A DNA stretch of 64,000 bases, from positions 3,782,001-3,846,000 of the forward strand of contig NZ_CP110224.1 of assembly GCF_026013645.1 (NCBI RefSeq), given 5' to 3'. The notes under the pieces are model-generated. The model saw nothing but the letters and a program-made list of their open reading frames with translations, was not told the DNA's origin and made no database searches. Below are positions 1-9,118 of the stretch, one piece after another (positions within the stretch are counted from its first letter, which is position 1; each line of letters begins with the position of its first letter). The stretch is from Virgibacillus natechei. Lineage in GTDB: Bacteria > Bacillota > Bacilli > Bacillales > Amphibacillaceae. The position numbers and the translations under genes are program-made.

Positions 1-189
1 TCAACTTTATTATTCGTAATCGTTTGATCAAATTTTTGCGAAAAAAGCAGAATGACCTTTGATAGTTCCTAATGAAGTTTTTACCCATTGAAAATTAGAA
101 CTGAATAATGGTAAGCGTTACACATAGTTGAGCGTCTTTTTTTGAGGAAAGGCGCTTCTTTAAAAATATTATTAGGAAGGGTTGGAAAG

Positions 190-417
190 ATGAATTATAT
201 AAAAGAATTGAATGCGTTTCATAATCGTTTGGAGACTAATCCGTTGTCAGCTTCAGCAGCAAATCTATGGCATGTGCTAATGCATGTCAACAATAAACCC
301 GGCTGGCTAAAAGAGTTCACCGTGGCGGTATCCGTACTTTGTGCGAAAGCGGCATTAACTGAAAGCACATTTAAGCGAGCGCGGGCAGAACTGGACGAAA
401 AGGGCTATATCCGTTGA
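190..417 (+). pseudogene. Truncated replication-protein-like HTH fragment
   Basis: A 75-residue frame starting at the ATG at 190, chosen because AGGAAGG (174-180) lies nine bases upstream. The peptide (MNYIKELNAFHNRLE..., then LTESTFKRARAELDEKGYIR) resembles the N-terminal winged helix of phage/plasmid replisome organisers and DnaD-like proteins, where a helix carrying 'STFKRAR.EL...GYI' reads DNA. Such proteins are usually 200-300 residues long; here a TGA follows the HTH and no continuation was found in any frame. It is best read as a relic of an integrated element at the edge of the island. The family call is by motif resemblance only. Confidence 0.4.
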
Positions 418-1104
418 TATAATATTTAAGTGAAACCTGAGAAACGAAGGATTTACTTAAATAATCATAATAAAAAAATCGTTATTGTAGATGATTCGCC
501 AGATGAAAGAAACGCCGAGGCGATTCAATTGTTCTATGTGTCTTTACTAGAATAACCTTTTTCAACTTATGATATGATTCTCCGTTCCTCATTCACTAGT
601 AAAACATTGTCAAATACATCGAAGAAGATCGGAAGAATATTATTTTCCTCCTCAAACCCAAGAGTTATTAACTAAACGCGTTTTATTGTCTGCAATATCA
701 TTCAACCTACCAAATTCTTTTAAAATCCTGTAACACCAAGCCCAAACCAATATTAAAAGAAGCTGAATAGTTATTAATATAAACTTCGTATTCTGCCATC
801 GATCTTTCATTTTCTAATTTTTCCCTCTTTAATAGCACATTGCTGACCAATGTGCTAAGCACAACTAAACCAGTATCTTTTTTAATTTTTTTAGTACCTG
901 CAAGCTATATCTTCCAATTCAAGGCCAGTTTCCACTTCATATTTATCAACCGATTCATTAAATAAAGGTTATTCCATTAAAGGTTATTATTAAATCCCAG
1001 CAGTGCTTCTTCATTACCAATATCAATTTGTATAAAGAGTATTATTTATAATAATTACTTGACAGCCTGGGCACTGTTCGCCATAGGTGGCGCCAATATA
1101 ACGC
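418..1104. other. A+T-rich gap with decayed coding traces
   Basis: No intact gene is visible. On the minus strand, about 850 down to 661, a short frame (LLKREKLENERSMAEYEVY...) continues after a stop in another frame as RLNDIADNKTRLVNN, which looks like a frameshifted remnant of a small protein I do not recognise. The rest is featureless A+T-rich sequence at the boundary of the restriction-modification operon. Confidence 0.3.
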
Positions 1105-2352
1105 TTATAAGTAAAAATTTATGACCTCTCGAATATCTAAATATTCTTCGGAAATCACTAAACTTTGATTAGACTTATTAAATCTTGGATCCATTTTAAA
1201 GTGAATTTTACTACTACGACTTTCTGATGGAAGAAGAAGTGCAGAATACGTGTTAGAAAATTTAGGGGTATTATTTATATCTTCACGATATTCATTTAAA
1301 AATAAGTAGTAAGCTATTTGTTTGTAGTCCATTCCTCGGGTATTTGTATAATACTTTGCATCAAATATTAATTGCGTATCTCCCTCGCCATAATAATAAT
1401 CTGGTGTAAAGTAATGATCTTTATTAGCAATATTTGGGCGAAATGAAACTTTAGAAAACTCGATTTGATTTAAATTCTCTTCATCAAAAACAATTTTTTC
1501 ATTTTTTATTTCTTTATAGTTCGATTTTAAATAGCTCATCACCATGTCTTCCCAAATAGAAGAGAATGAATAATGTTTAAAATAATAACTACCGCCTTCA
1601 TTCAGATCCGCAAAGAAATTGATTAAATGATCAATTAATTCTAGGAGACTATCTTTGAATGTCTGTTGGCGCAACGAAAAAAGGTTTTCCAATACTATTT
1701 CCTTCTCACCAAGAAAATTAAAATTAGGAAACGCCTTTCCCGTTTTATTTAAATCGATAAACACACCAAATTTATCAATTGTATAATCAATGGCAAAAAT
1801 CATACATTCCGTTAAAAACTCTGAAAAGTAGTACTTCTTCTCATAGTAAATGGGAAATAAGTTCAGTTTCCCATTTGAAATATACTTGTTTGAAAGCCGG
1901 ACTGTTTCCTTCCAATTTACTTTCCCACCGATATTTGGTTTAATATGAATCTTATCTTCAAAATACAAACCATACTTATCGAGGTAATCGTAAATACCAA
2001 AAAAAGCAGCGAAAGGATAGTCTGTCTTAAACCTTTTGCCATACTCAGTTCCAAAATACAGATCGGGTCTTACTTGTCTGTGTTTCACAATCAATCTAAA
2101 TAATTGTGCAGAATCTCTGTTCAACTCTTCTACTCGATAATTCTTAGGAAAGACTGAAAACACTTCGTGATTGCTATTTATAATAAAGCCTACAAAATTC
2201 AGAACATAGGCGTGGCCCTCTGTATCTTCTCCTGAATTCGTATCAGTAACATAATTTTTCCGAAAGTCTCTTCTTTCTTGAAGAATAAAACCTTCATCAA
2301 TTAGTCTATCTTTATCAAACTCTTCTCCATCATTAGCATAGTCAATTATCAT
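1105..2352 (-). CDS. McrC-like / LlaJI-family restriction nuclease subunit
   Basis: A 415-residue protein and the last gene of the restriction operon, 17 bp after the McrB-like gene. The C-terminal third carries a PD-(D/E)xK nuclease core: Asp318 in 'FTPDYYYGEG', then Asp331-Ala-Lys333 in 'LIFDAKYYTN'. This matches the arrangement of McrC and of the McrC-like subunits of the LlaJI and BsuMI systems. The preceding 300 residues would be the part that docks on the McrB-type motor (family knowledge). In such complexes NTP hydrolysis by the motor drives DNA translocation and the McrC subunit cuts. No frameshift is seen and the nuclease residues look intact, so the gene is probably functional. Cleavage of unmodified DNA is inferred from linkage to a methyltransferase. 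Confidence 0.8.
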   Translation of the reverse strand: MIIDYANDGEEFDKDRLIDEGFILQERRDFRKNYVTDTNSGEDTEGHAYVLNFVGFIINSNHEVFSVFPKNYRVEELNRDSAQLFRLIVKHRQVRPDLYFGTEYGKRFKTDYPFAAFFGIYDYLDKYGLYFEDKIHIKPNIGGKVNWKETVRLSNKYISNGKLNLFPIYYEKKYYFSEFLTECMIFAIDYTIDKFGVFIDLNKTGKAFPNFNFLGEKEIVLENLFSLRQQTFKDSLLELIDHLINFFADLNEGGSYYFKHYSFSSIWEDMVMSYLKSNYKEIKNEKIVFDEENLNQIEFSKVSFRPNIANKDHYFTPDYYYGEGDTQLIFDAKYYTNTRGMDYKQIAYYLFLNEYREDINNTPKFSNTYSALLLPSESRSSKIHFKMDPRFNKSNQSLVISEEYLDIREVINFYL

Positions 2353-2369
2353 ATAACCACCACTTTCAA

Positions 2370-3365
2370 TTAGTAGGGATATTTAATAAGGTTAGGTGAC
2401 AAGAAATCGTAAATGAAAATATCACTAAACACTTTATCATTTCCATAATTTGAATACAAATCATCAAAACTTCTTATATCATTCGCGAAAAGTTTTGAAG
2501 AAGTATTAAAAGAAGAACTTCCCTGCACGTCTTGCCATAAGTACAACAACAACTTGTTTTTGAGCATTTTATTAATTTTTTCCTCTGCACCTCTTGCTGT
2601 TGCATGTAAGCCTGAATGTGAGTCTTCAGTTATTTGTTTACCAAAATCGACAAAAAATTGTCCGAGTTGCTTGTCCTCGCTCTTACCTAAACCTTTTTCT
2701 TTATCTGTAATAAATATATTTAACGCAGTATAAAAAGATTGCCAAGTTGTTACTAAATTATTTGAAGGATTTGTATCAGTTGCAATTGATATTTTAGGAT
2801 TATTTAATTTTTTTAGTCTATCGCCATGATCATCTAACGAGGGGCGGCTTGTTACATATTCCCAATCAAAGCGTCTTTTGAAAGCTGTATCCATAGGAAA
2901 GACATTTTGGTCATTCACATTTACCGTCCCCATAATATTAAAATTCGAAGGAAGTTCAACCTCGTCAGTACGTAACTCTACAATTTGATCAGCAATATTT
3001 TTGTTTCGAATTGGGTATTTACTAACAAAATATTCATTTCTATCTAATAGTTGGAAAATATCACCAAAAATTGCAGCTACATTCCCGCGTGACATTTCTT
3101 CTAAAATCAAATAAACATTTTTATTAGAATCACTGTAGGCTTCAGCTAGAGCTCTTGTGAATTGCCCTTTGTTAAAAGGAAACTCGACTACATGGGTCAT
3201 CGGATTTTCTTCTGGTAATAATTGTCCAATAAAATCAGAATATGTAAATTCCGGGTGAATGGTCACTCGAAAAATTTTATCATTACTTACACCATTCAGC
3301 TTTTCTTTAACAAGGTGACTCTTTCCTGTGCCAGGTGCACCAAAGTAAATTATCTGTTCACGCAT
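2370..3365 (-). CDS. McrB-like AAA+ GTPase/ATPase motor of restriction system
   Basis: A 331-residue AAA+ protein. The Walker A motif GAPGTGKS is at residues 9-16, Walker B VYLILEE at 84-90, and MGTVNVND at 145-152 corresponds to the McrB-family MGTxNxxD motif tied to GTP specificity; 'AFKRRFDW' follows as sensor/arginine-finger region. Escherichia McrB has a DNA-binding domain of about 160 residues before its P-loop; this protein begins directly with the P-loop, as in the short LlaJI/BsuMI motors, so target recognition must come from another subunit. The gene starts 3 bp after the stop of the upstream gene, indicating translational coupling. It probably assembles as a ring with the downstream McrC-like nuclease. 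Confidence 0.85.
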   Translation of the reverse strand: MREQIIYFGAPGTGKSHLVKEKLNGVSNDKIFRVTIHPEFTYSDFIGQLLPEENPMTHVVEFPFNKGQFTRALAEAYSDSNKNVYLILEEMSRGNVAAIFGDIFQLLDRNEYFVSKYPIRNKNIADQIVELRTDEVELPSNFNIMGTVNVNDQNVFPMDTAFKRRFDWEYVTSRPSLDDHGDRLKKLNNPKISIATDTNPSNNLVTTWQSFYTALNIFITDKEKGLGKSEDKQLGQFFVDFGKQITEDSHSGLHATARGAEEKINKMLKNKLLLYLWQDVQGSSSFNTSSKLFANDIRSFDDLYSNYGNDKVFSDIFIYDFLSPNLIKYPY

Positions 3366-3368
3366 CTT

Positions 3369-4337
3369 TTATACCTCACTAAAAGTTAATTTTTTTATAA
3401 ATTGAAGGAGTATTGAAAAACGTTGGAGCTTTTCATCAGTTTCACTAAATTTATCAACATTCGAATTGTAGAAGTGCTCTAAATTCGAATAATCTACATC
3501 GTAGCCATCACGACAGGCTAAAATAATAATTGGGAAAATTTCCATCCAATAGAATTTCTCGTTGCTTCCTTTAAATTGAAGTTCAGTAGAGTCCTGTTTT
3601 CTTATTAGGGACTCACCCTCTACTAATTTATTGGTATTTAACGTCAATTTTCTCAAAGAAAAATCAACCTTATAATAATCGGATGAAAAAGTAGACTGAC
3701 CTTGTACATAGTCTTGCTCATAAGTTTTAACAAATCCTTGAACATCCATTGGAACCGTTTTTGGGTTAATAGTTTCAGCAAAAACCTCGATATATTCAAA
3801 TCGCACCGCCACTATACCGGCTAGTCGTTTCAATAAGCTCTGAGCTGTGATTTCTTTGTTCATGATATTAATAAAGTAAATCGGATGATTTGCGATTGTA
3901 TAGCTTGGTGATGAAAGAAAATCTCCCATATAATCAATAATTGCCGGAAAGATAGATTGAGAAAATAAAACATTACGACCTTTTTCCTTATATTCCGATA
4001 AAAATACATAATTTACAATTTTTCTTGCAAACAATTTATTATTGATCTCCCAAACAAAATACCCCGCATTTGAAAATCTTGTCTCATCTTCTTTTTGAAT
4101 TTCGACATCTTCTACAATAAGTCCTGTAAACTTACTAACACGTACTTGCGGAAACTGAGTCCTTAAATTAATATATTCCACTTTTTTCACTTTTAGTTTT
4201 GGATTATATGTATTAATAGATTTAAGAACCTGTTGCTCAACATAGCTTTGTTTCAACAAATTTTCTGGCGTTTCAATATCAATCAATTCAAGTTTTTCTG
4301 GAAACCCCGAACTTTCCAATAGGAGAGTACGTTCCAT
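3369..4337 (-). CDS. Unrecognised restriction-operon protein (candidate specificity subunit)
   Basis: A 322-residue soluble protein. The start at 4337 (MERTLLLESSGF) was chosen over an upstream in-frame ATG at 4409 because AAGGAGGTTGTAAT precedes it. I recognise no catalytic motif, no membrane segment and no nucleotide-binding loop; the protein is rich in aromatic and beta-forming residues. It lies between the methyltransferase and the McrB-like motor, 3 bp from the latter. The B. subtilis BsuMI system has three restriction genes (ydiR, ydiS, ydjA), of which two are McrB- and McrC-like; this gene occupies the place of the third. Because the motor lacks a DNA-binding N-terminus, a DNA-recognition role is a reasonable inference, but it is untested. 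Confidence 0.6.
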   Translation of the reverse strand: MERTLLLESSGFPEKLELIDIETPENLLKQSYVEQQVLKSINTYNPKLKVKKVEYINLRTQFPQVRVSKFTGLIVEDVEIQKEDETRFSNAGYFVWEINNKLFARKIVNYVFLSEYKEKGRNVLFSQSIFPAIIDYMGDFLSSPSYTIANHPIYFINIMNKEITAQSLLKRLAGIVAVRFEYIEVFAETINPKTVPMDVQGFVKTYEQDYVQGQSTFSSDYYKVDFSLRKLTLNTNKLVEGESLIRKQDSTELQFKGSNEKFYWMEIFPIIILACRDGYDVDYSNLEHFYNSNVDKFSETDEKLQRFSILLQFIKKLTFSEV

Positions 4338-4424
4338 ATTACAACCTCCTTCATAATTCATGTATAATTTATCGTAACAGTAATTGCTAAAACAAAAAAG
4401 TAGGACCACTCACATGGCCTACTT

Positions 4425-6290
4425 TTATTCAAAGATATTATAATTTGTGATTAATACCTCTGTTCGTGGATACTTTATTCCTGTTTTACCAATTTCTACA
4501 ACGTTAAATTCATGGTTGTGGATCCACTCAATTAATAAATGATGCTTTTTTTCCCTGTGCTGAAGCACATTTGAAAGCATAAACTTGTAACCCTTCTGAT
4601 GTATAGATAATAAAAAATTCAGTAACGCTGATTCCTTATCAGCATCCCACCCATCAAGGCCTCGTTTACCATCATTATATGCAGCATTTGTCACAAAGTA
4701 TGGTGGATCAAAATAGAAAACTGAATCCTTTGGAAAATCGTCAATAACCAGGTCTTCATATTTTCCATGGCGAAATTCAAACTTACATGAATTAATTTTA
4801 AATTCCTCAATACGTTCCTTCGTTCCCCCATTAAACTCATTGTTCCCAACAGGGGTGTTCATTTTTTGAGAACTATTGAATCGAATCATATTTTGGAATG
4901 CATAAATTTGCAGTGTAAAAAGATTTAAAGGCGAACTGTCTTCATTGTTAAAATGATCCCTTAAAGCAATGTATTCATCTTTTGCTTTTTTTTTCAATCC
5001 AAATCGATTTACCACTTCTGTAACATCATTGATTAGCTCATTTTTATCTTTGGTAACAATCATTTCGATAATTTGATATACATACGAATTATACTCGTTA
5101 TAGATCACCTTATTTGTTGCAAACACATTTGCCCCAACATTAAAAGCCCCTCCCATCGCATCAACAAATGTTCCTACATGTTTTGGGAGCTGCTTAAATA
5201 TAATCGGAAGTAAAACATCTTTACTACCAGAATAATTAAGAGGCGATTTTTTAATCTCATGATTCTTTTTAAAATAAATTATAACTTCTTCTAGTTTTTT
5301 ACCATTGCCTTTATAACTAGAATTATTCGTTGTATACTCACGGTACTCATTTGTTTCCACAAAAACTTCATTGTCTATCGCAAATAATTTAGCTAAATCA
5401 ATCAATTCTTCTATTGGGACAATCGATTGATTACTATAACTCACTAATACATGATCAAAGTTAATTTGTCGAAATAAATCTTCAAACTCATATAACGCTT
5501 TCTGCTTATTTGAATAGCCCGATAACTCTCGTTTCACACGTCTTCCTGTCTTCCCAAAAATCTCTGGATAATCATATCTCGCTACAGTTTCTAATAAATG
5601 ATATGAATTCGTGTACTGCGTAATTGTGTAGGGGGGATCAATATAAGCAATATCTCCAGATATATCTCTTACAAGCTTATTAGTGTTTTCACTGTAAACG
5701 ATGTTATGTTTATCTACACTTAGCGATTCATTCATTTCCAAAGGCTCTAAAACAAATTCTTTTAAAGCTCGCGCTTCCCAGAATTTGAAAAACGCCTGAT
5801 AAGTTCCAGATGTATTTGATACCTTCGGAAGACTCTCAATTAAAGAAGCTAATAAAAACGCATACTCCTTTTCATCAATAATTTCCGATTTATAAAACTC
5901 TTCAATATCTAATCGCATCCCATCAATTTTAACGGCATTTGCTTCTGTCAAATACATTCGTGCGCCAACTGGAGTATAGTTTTGATAAATAAAGTAATTA
6001 TCCTGAGGTTCATAGCGCTGTGTATTTAACCATTCAAAAGGTGTACGGTTATATTTTTTTATAAAACCTTTAAAACCAGGTGTAGTATTGTTTAAGAGTT
6101 TCGCTTTATTCAATATTTTTGAGAAGTACATATAATCATTTGAAATGATTTGGTATTTTCCTTTAAAAAAGTCCCCCACAGTTCCCGTTCCCGCTAACAA
6201 ATCAGCGAAAGTTTCTCCCTGAATATTGTATTTCTCTATTACACTTTCTATAAAATGGAGTAGCTTAGTCTTATTTCCTAAGTATCTCAT
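4425..6290 (-). CDS. Fused two-domain D12-class adenine-N6 DNA methyltransferase (M.FokI-like)
   Basis: A 621-residue protein made of two complete Dam/D12-type methyltransferases in tandem. Domain 1 has the N-terminal 'RYLGNKTKLLHFI', AdoMet-binding FADLLAGTGT (28-37) and catalytic DPPY at 218-221. Domain 2 starts near residue 350 with 'NYSGSKDVLLPII', has FVDAMGGAFNVG as AdoMet motif, and DPPY at 528-531. This is the architecture of M.FokI, where each half methylates one strand of an asymmetric site. It is the first gene of the operon, separated by 87 bp from the next gene, so modification can be made before restriction. An asymmetric recognition sequence is inferred from the fusion; the site itself cannot be read from the sequence. 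Confidence 0.88.
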   Translation of the reverse strand: MRYLGNKTKLLHFIESVIEKYNIQGETFADLLAGTGTVGDFFKGKYQIISNDYMYFSKILNKAKLLNNTTPGFKGFIKKYNRTPFEWLNTQRYEPQDNYFIYQNYTPVGARMYLTEANAVKIDGMRLDIEEFYKSEIIDEKEYAFLLASLIESLPKVSNTSGTYQAFFKFWEARALKEFVLEPLEMNESLSVDKHNIVYSENTNKLVRDISGDIAYIDPPYTITQYTNSYHLLETVARYDYPEIFGKTGRRVKRELSGYSNKQKALYEFEDLFRQINFDHVLVSYSNQSIVPIEELIDLAKLFAIDNEVFVETNEYREYTTNNSSYKGNGKKLEEVIIYFKKNHEIKKSPLNYSGSKDVLLPIIFKQLPKHVGTFVDAMGGAFNVGANVFATNKVIYNEYNSYVYQIIEMIVTKDKNELINDVTEVVNRFGLKKKAKDEYIALRDHFNNEDSSPLNLFTLQIYAFQNMIRFNSSQKMNTPVGNNEFNGGTKERIEEFKINSCKFEFRHGKYEDLVIDDFPKDSVFYFDPPYFVTNAAYNDGKRGLDGWDADKESALLNFLLSIHQKGYKFMLSNVLQHREKKHHLLIEWIHNHEFNVVEIGKTGIKYPRTEVLITNYNIFE

Positions 6291-6953
6291 TATTCTCCCT
6301 CATTCTTTTAATTGCAATTATTTTCGGTTTTAGAATCGTTATTCTCATATATTTTTCTATAATTATAGCAACCTTCATTAATTAATTATGACGTCTGCTT
6401 ATTTTATATCTATTGTTTAATTTAAGATATATAATTCGAATGTTCATAAAGTATCTGTGAATTAATGACGAATAGTACTATTATCCAAAAACCTCTTGTC
6501 TCTTTAATATTATATCGCAATCTCTTACGTTCTGTCACAAATAGAACATAAATTCCTTTTTTCAGATTTATGTGGGAGTTTAGCTCTCAGATTATAACCA
6601 TTTAGAGAACAAATATCCCTTTGTAGTGCCAAAACAAGTTATTATAAGTCTTTCTCCTTTCAAAATTTCCAACTCTATTTCTTTAAGATTCTAGTTATTA
6701 AATAAATAAATTCATCAAAACCGACCTTAACTTAACACGTTTTAAAGGGGCATCTTCCGAAATTCTGTGCTACTACAATCACATCCCGTACTATACCAAA
6801 GGGGTTTTTATTCCATTACAATAATTTTATTGTAAATTTAATTACATTATATATAATTTTTATCATAATGTAAACCTTTTAACATTATGTTTTTAGATTT
6901 ATTTTTTGATTTGTTATTTACTTTAATTTAAAATATTAGAGAGGTGTATATAT
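6291..6953. promoter_or_regulatory. A+T-rich divergent intergenic region with dyads
   Basis: This 660-bp stretch separates the divergent methyltransferase and XRE genes and must hold both promoters; no further gene is seen. GTTCT (6529-6533) and AGAAC (6543-6547) form a short dyad. TTACATTAT (6842-6850) and ATAATGTAA (6865-6873) are a perfect 9-bp inverted repeat, and TTAACATTATGTTTTTAG follows at about 6879-6896, close to the XRE start. The last motif closely matches the arm of the operator at 24646-24681. Operator function is inferred. Confidence 0.4.
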
Positions 6954-7532
6954 ATGAACAATTACTTACTAATACTTGGTACTAGTATTTCTGATATACG
7001 AAAAATATTAAATTTTACTCAAGAGGACTTAGCATATAAAGTGGGGGTTAGTAGACCAACTATTGTTAAACTTGAACAAGATCCTTCTAGGCTAACAAAA
7101 ACATTAGCGCTCGCATTTTTCACGACTGTTTCTTATGAAATTAATATTCGTATAGAAGATGTGAAAAAGTTAGATCCTAAAGAATACAATAACCTTGACA
7201 AACTAAAGAAATTTATTAATGAAATTAAAAAAACTACATCATTACCAATTGGAACCGTTGCAACTGCAGCAACATTGAGTTTAGGTGGTTTAATACCAGG
7301 GATTGGAGCAGTTATCACTAGCATTGGAACTACAGGGGTAATACCCGAGAAGAAAAAGTCAACAGAAGAAATAAAATGGGATGAAGAAAAAGTTAGAAAG
7401 ATAATAGAAGAAGTGCAGAAGAAACTAATTGAAGATAAAAATAAAATTGTAAACTGCTTTCAACTAAGCGCTCTACAAATTGATCAATTTGTTGAGAAAA
7501 TAGAAGAAGGAGAAAATACAAACGAAGAATAG
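6954..7532 (+). CDS. XRE-family regulator with hydrophobic C-terminal region
   Basis: A 192-residue protein. Residues about 10-55 are a helix-turn-helix of the Cro/C1 type (LNFTQEDLAYKVGVSRPTIV is the HTH core). A Gly/Ala-rich hydrophobic stretch around residues 98-125 (TVATAATLSLGGLIPGIGAV) could be a membrane hairpin, followed by a charged, coiled-coil-prone tail. The ATG at 6954 is preceded by GAGAGGTG. It is divergent from the restriction-modification operon, so it could control it, but controller proteins of such systems are normally about 80 residues; a membrane-linked immunity or stress regulator is equally possible. Nothing beyond the HTH family is recognised. Confidence 0.65.
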   Translation: MNNYLLILGTSISDIRKILNFTQEDLAYKVGVSRPTIVKLEQDPSRLTKTLALAFFTTVSYEINIRIEDVKKLDPKEYNNLDKLKKFINEIKKTTSLPIGTVATAATLSLGGLIPGIGAVITSIGTTGVIPEKKKSTEEIKWDEEKVRKIIEEVQKKLIEDKNKIVNCFQLSALQIDQFVEKIEEGENTNEE

Positions 7533-7544
7533 TAACGCGAACTC

Positions 7545-7596
7545 AGGGTCAATCCCCCAGTGTACTAAAGTATTAACGCAACGGGAGACTGACCCT
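7545..7596. repeat. REP-like palindromic element, copy 1 (complete)
   Basis: The left arm AGGGTCAATCCCCC and right arm GGGAGACTGACCCT form a near-perfect inverted repeat around the core GTACTAAAGTATTAACGCAA. The same arms and core recur at 8917, 9281, 9983, 10064, 11203, 14723, 16361 and 19602. It sits in the convergent gap between the XRE gene and lspA and could also act as a bidirectional terminator. Confidence 0.75.
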
Positions 7597-7639
7597 GTTT
7601 TCCCCCTTTTATTATACTCGATTATGGCGGGAACTTAAT

Positions 7640-8107
7640 TCAATCCACCGACTTCCTCTTTCTCAAAGCCCCAATAAAAGTATCTATAAAAATCAAAACC
7701 ACACCAAAAATAAGAGCATAATCAGCCAAATTAGGAATACCCTGGCGAAATGAGAAATCAATAAAATCCGTTACCTGATTAAATAAAACACGGTCAATGG
7801 CATTCCCGATAGCACCACCGACATAAAGTGCAACCCCTATTACCAAAAGCTTTCCGTTTATATAACCTTTCTTCAGCATGTAAATACATACAACTGCAAT
7901 AATGATTGCAACGGGAACAAAAAGACGACCATATCCTTCAAATAATCCGCCAACAGCACCACTATTTTGTATGTGGGTAAAATTTAACACATCTTCCCAA
8001 ATTACCAACGTTTCTCCAACATTCAGTTGTGCACGAATCCAATACTTGGATAGTTGATCAATGAAAATGACAAGAATAACAACACTATAGAAAAGGATAG
8101 AAATCAC
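7640..8107 (-). CDS. lspA: Lipoprotein signal peptidase II
   Basis: A 155-residue four-helix membrane aspartic protease that removes signal peptides from diacylglyceryl-modified prolipoproteins at the outer face of the cytoplasmic membrane. The catalytic aspartates are Asp105 in 'GGAIGNAIDRV' and Asp129 in 'PNLADYALIFG'; the conserved 'IQNSGA' is at residues 46-51. Many Bacillaceae keep a main lspA next to rluD/pyr genes; this copy is isolated among accessory genes and is likely a paralogue, with Tyr in place of the usual Ser after the second catalytic Asp. Two lipoprotein genes (8356 and 57860) and a TAXI lipoprotein (20861) in the window are potential substrates. Confidence 0.93.
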   Translation of the reverse strand: MISILFYSVVILVIFIDQLSKYWIRAQLNVGETLVIWEDVLNFTHIQNSGAVGGLFEGYGRLFVPVAIIIAVVCIYMLKKGYINGKLLVIGVALYVGGAIGNAIDRVLFNQVTDFIDFSFRQGIPNLADYALIFGVVLIFIDTFIGALRKRKSVD

Positions 8108-8355
8108 GCTTTCTTTGTTTTACTTATTATCTTTCATTTAATTTTAATATGAAAACACAAGATTTTACATTAAATAGATTCGTGGCTAACGTTGGAACAG
8201 TATTTTTTTATTCATATCCTCCTTAATAATCAATAAGAAAAGTAAGGTAGATGTCCCTTTCCTTAGGCTCACCATAGTATATCTGATTGTGTTGTTTATT
8301 CTACTTCTATCTTGGAAATAATAAAACTAACCAGAAATACAGGAGTGATTATTAG

Positions 8356-8847
8356 GTGAAAAAAAGACTACTTTGGATAGGGAGTTTCATGATTTTGTCC
8401 ATATTACTTGTTGCTTGTGGTGATAATGATGAGGTAGAGAATCCCCCGCAAAATGCAGATGAAGAGCAGCAACAAGCAAATGAAAACAATACAGACTCGA
8501 CTAACGATACAGATGCTAACACAAATACCGAGTACGATTTTACGAAATTTGATCTTGAGGCAGATTATGAAGATACAGATGATACGCTTGATGTTGATTA
8601 TGAAAATGAACAGGATGAACAAATGGAAGCATCCTATCGAGATAAATCACAAGATATAGATTTAAATGGTGATGCAGCAATGGAAGAACTGGATAGTATA
8701 TTTTCTTCCTTTAACTTTGATGAAAGTACACCAGAGGAAGAAATATTAAATACCATTACAGAGGCTTTTAACATACCTAAAGAAGCGCAAGATATTGAAC
8801 TAGAGATCCAATTTAGTAGTGGCACTGAAAAAGAGTATAGAAAGTAA
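8356..8847 (+). CDS. Acidic secreted lipoprotein of unknown function
   Basis: A 163-residue protein with a lipoprotein signal peptide: KKR, a hydrophobic core, then lipobox LLVAC with the lipidated Cys at residue 21. The rest is extremely rich in Asp, Glu and Asn, with no recognisable fold. The start is GTG at 8356, set by AGGAGTG (8341-8347). The acidic composition fits a surface protein of a salt-tolerant bacterium. The gene is monocistronic, closed by a hairpin terminator just downstream and divergent from lspA. The function is unknown. Confidence 0.75.
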   Translation: MKKRLLWIGSFMILSILLVACGDNDEVENPPQNADEEQQQANENNTDSTNDTDANTNTEYDFTKFDLEADYEDTDDTLDVDYENEQDEQMEASYRDKSQDIDLNGDAAMEELDSIFSSFNFDESTPEEEILNTITEAFNIPKEAQDIELEIQFSSGTEKEYRK

Positions 8848-8854
8848 ATATAAA

Positions 8855-8880
8855 ACAGGCTTGAGACTAAAGCCTGCTTT
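8855..8880 (+). terminator. Intrinsic terminator after the acidic lipoprotein
   Basis: CAGGCTT (8857-8863) pairs with AAGCCTG (8870-8876) around a short loop; the following bases are T-rich. It lies immediately after the stop of the lipoprotein gene. Confidence 0.65.
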
Positions 8881-8916
8881 ATATCTTTACATTCTGTTTT
8901 ACCACTATTAGCAAAA

Positions 8917-8950
8917 CTCAGGGTCAGTCCTCCAGTGTGCTAAAGCATTC
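8917..8950. repeat. REP-like element, left half only
   Basis: ACTCAGGGTCAGTCCTCCAG followed by TGTGCTAAAGCATT matches the left arm and core of the repeat family, but the right arm is absent. The truncation suggests an old, decaying copy. Confidence 0.6.
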
Positions 8951-8964
8951 TAAATAGCTCCCAT

Positions 8965-9017
8965 AAAAACATCCCGATCTGGTTGACTATATTCTACCAG
9001 ATCGGGATGTTTTTATG
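8965..9017. terminator. Strong orphan hairpin terminator
   Basis: AACATCCCGATCTGGT pairs perfectly with ACCAGATCGGGATGTT (16 bp) around a 12-base loop, flanked by A-rich and T-rich tracts so it can terminate in both directions. No gene ends directly at it; it may mark a deleted gene. Confidence 0.65.
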
Positions 9018-9118
9018 TTTATCTGATTCATATTATTTTGTGAAAACAGAGCCAAGCAGTATAAAATATTTGTAATTTACTCGCTTAATACAAAACATAT
9101 TTTCCCTTAGTGTTAAAT

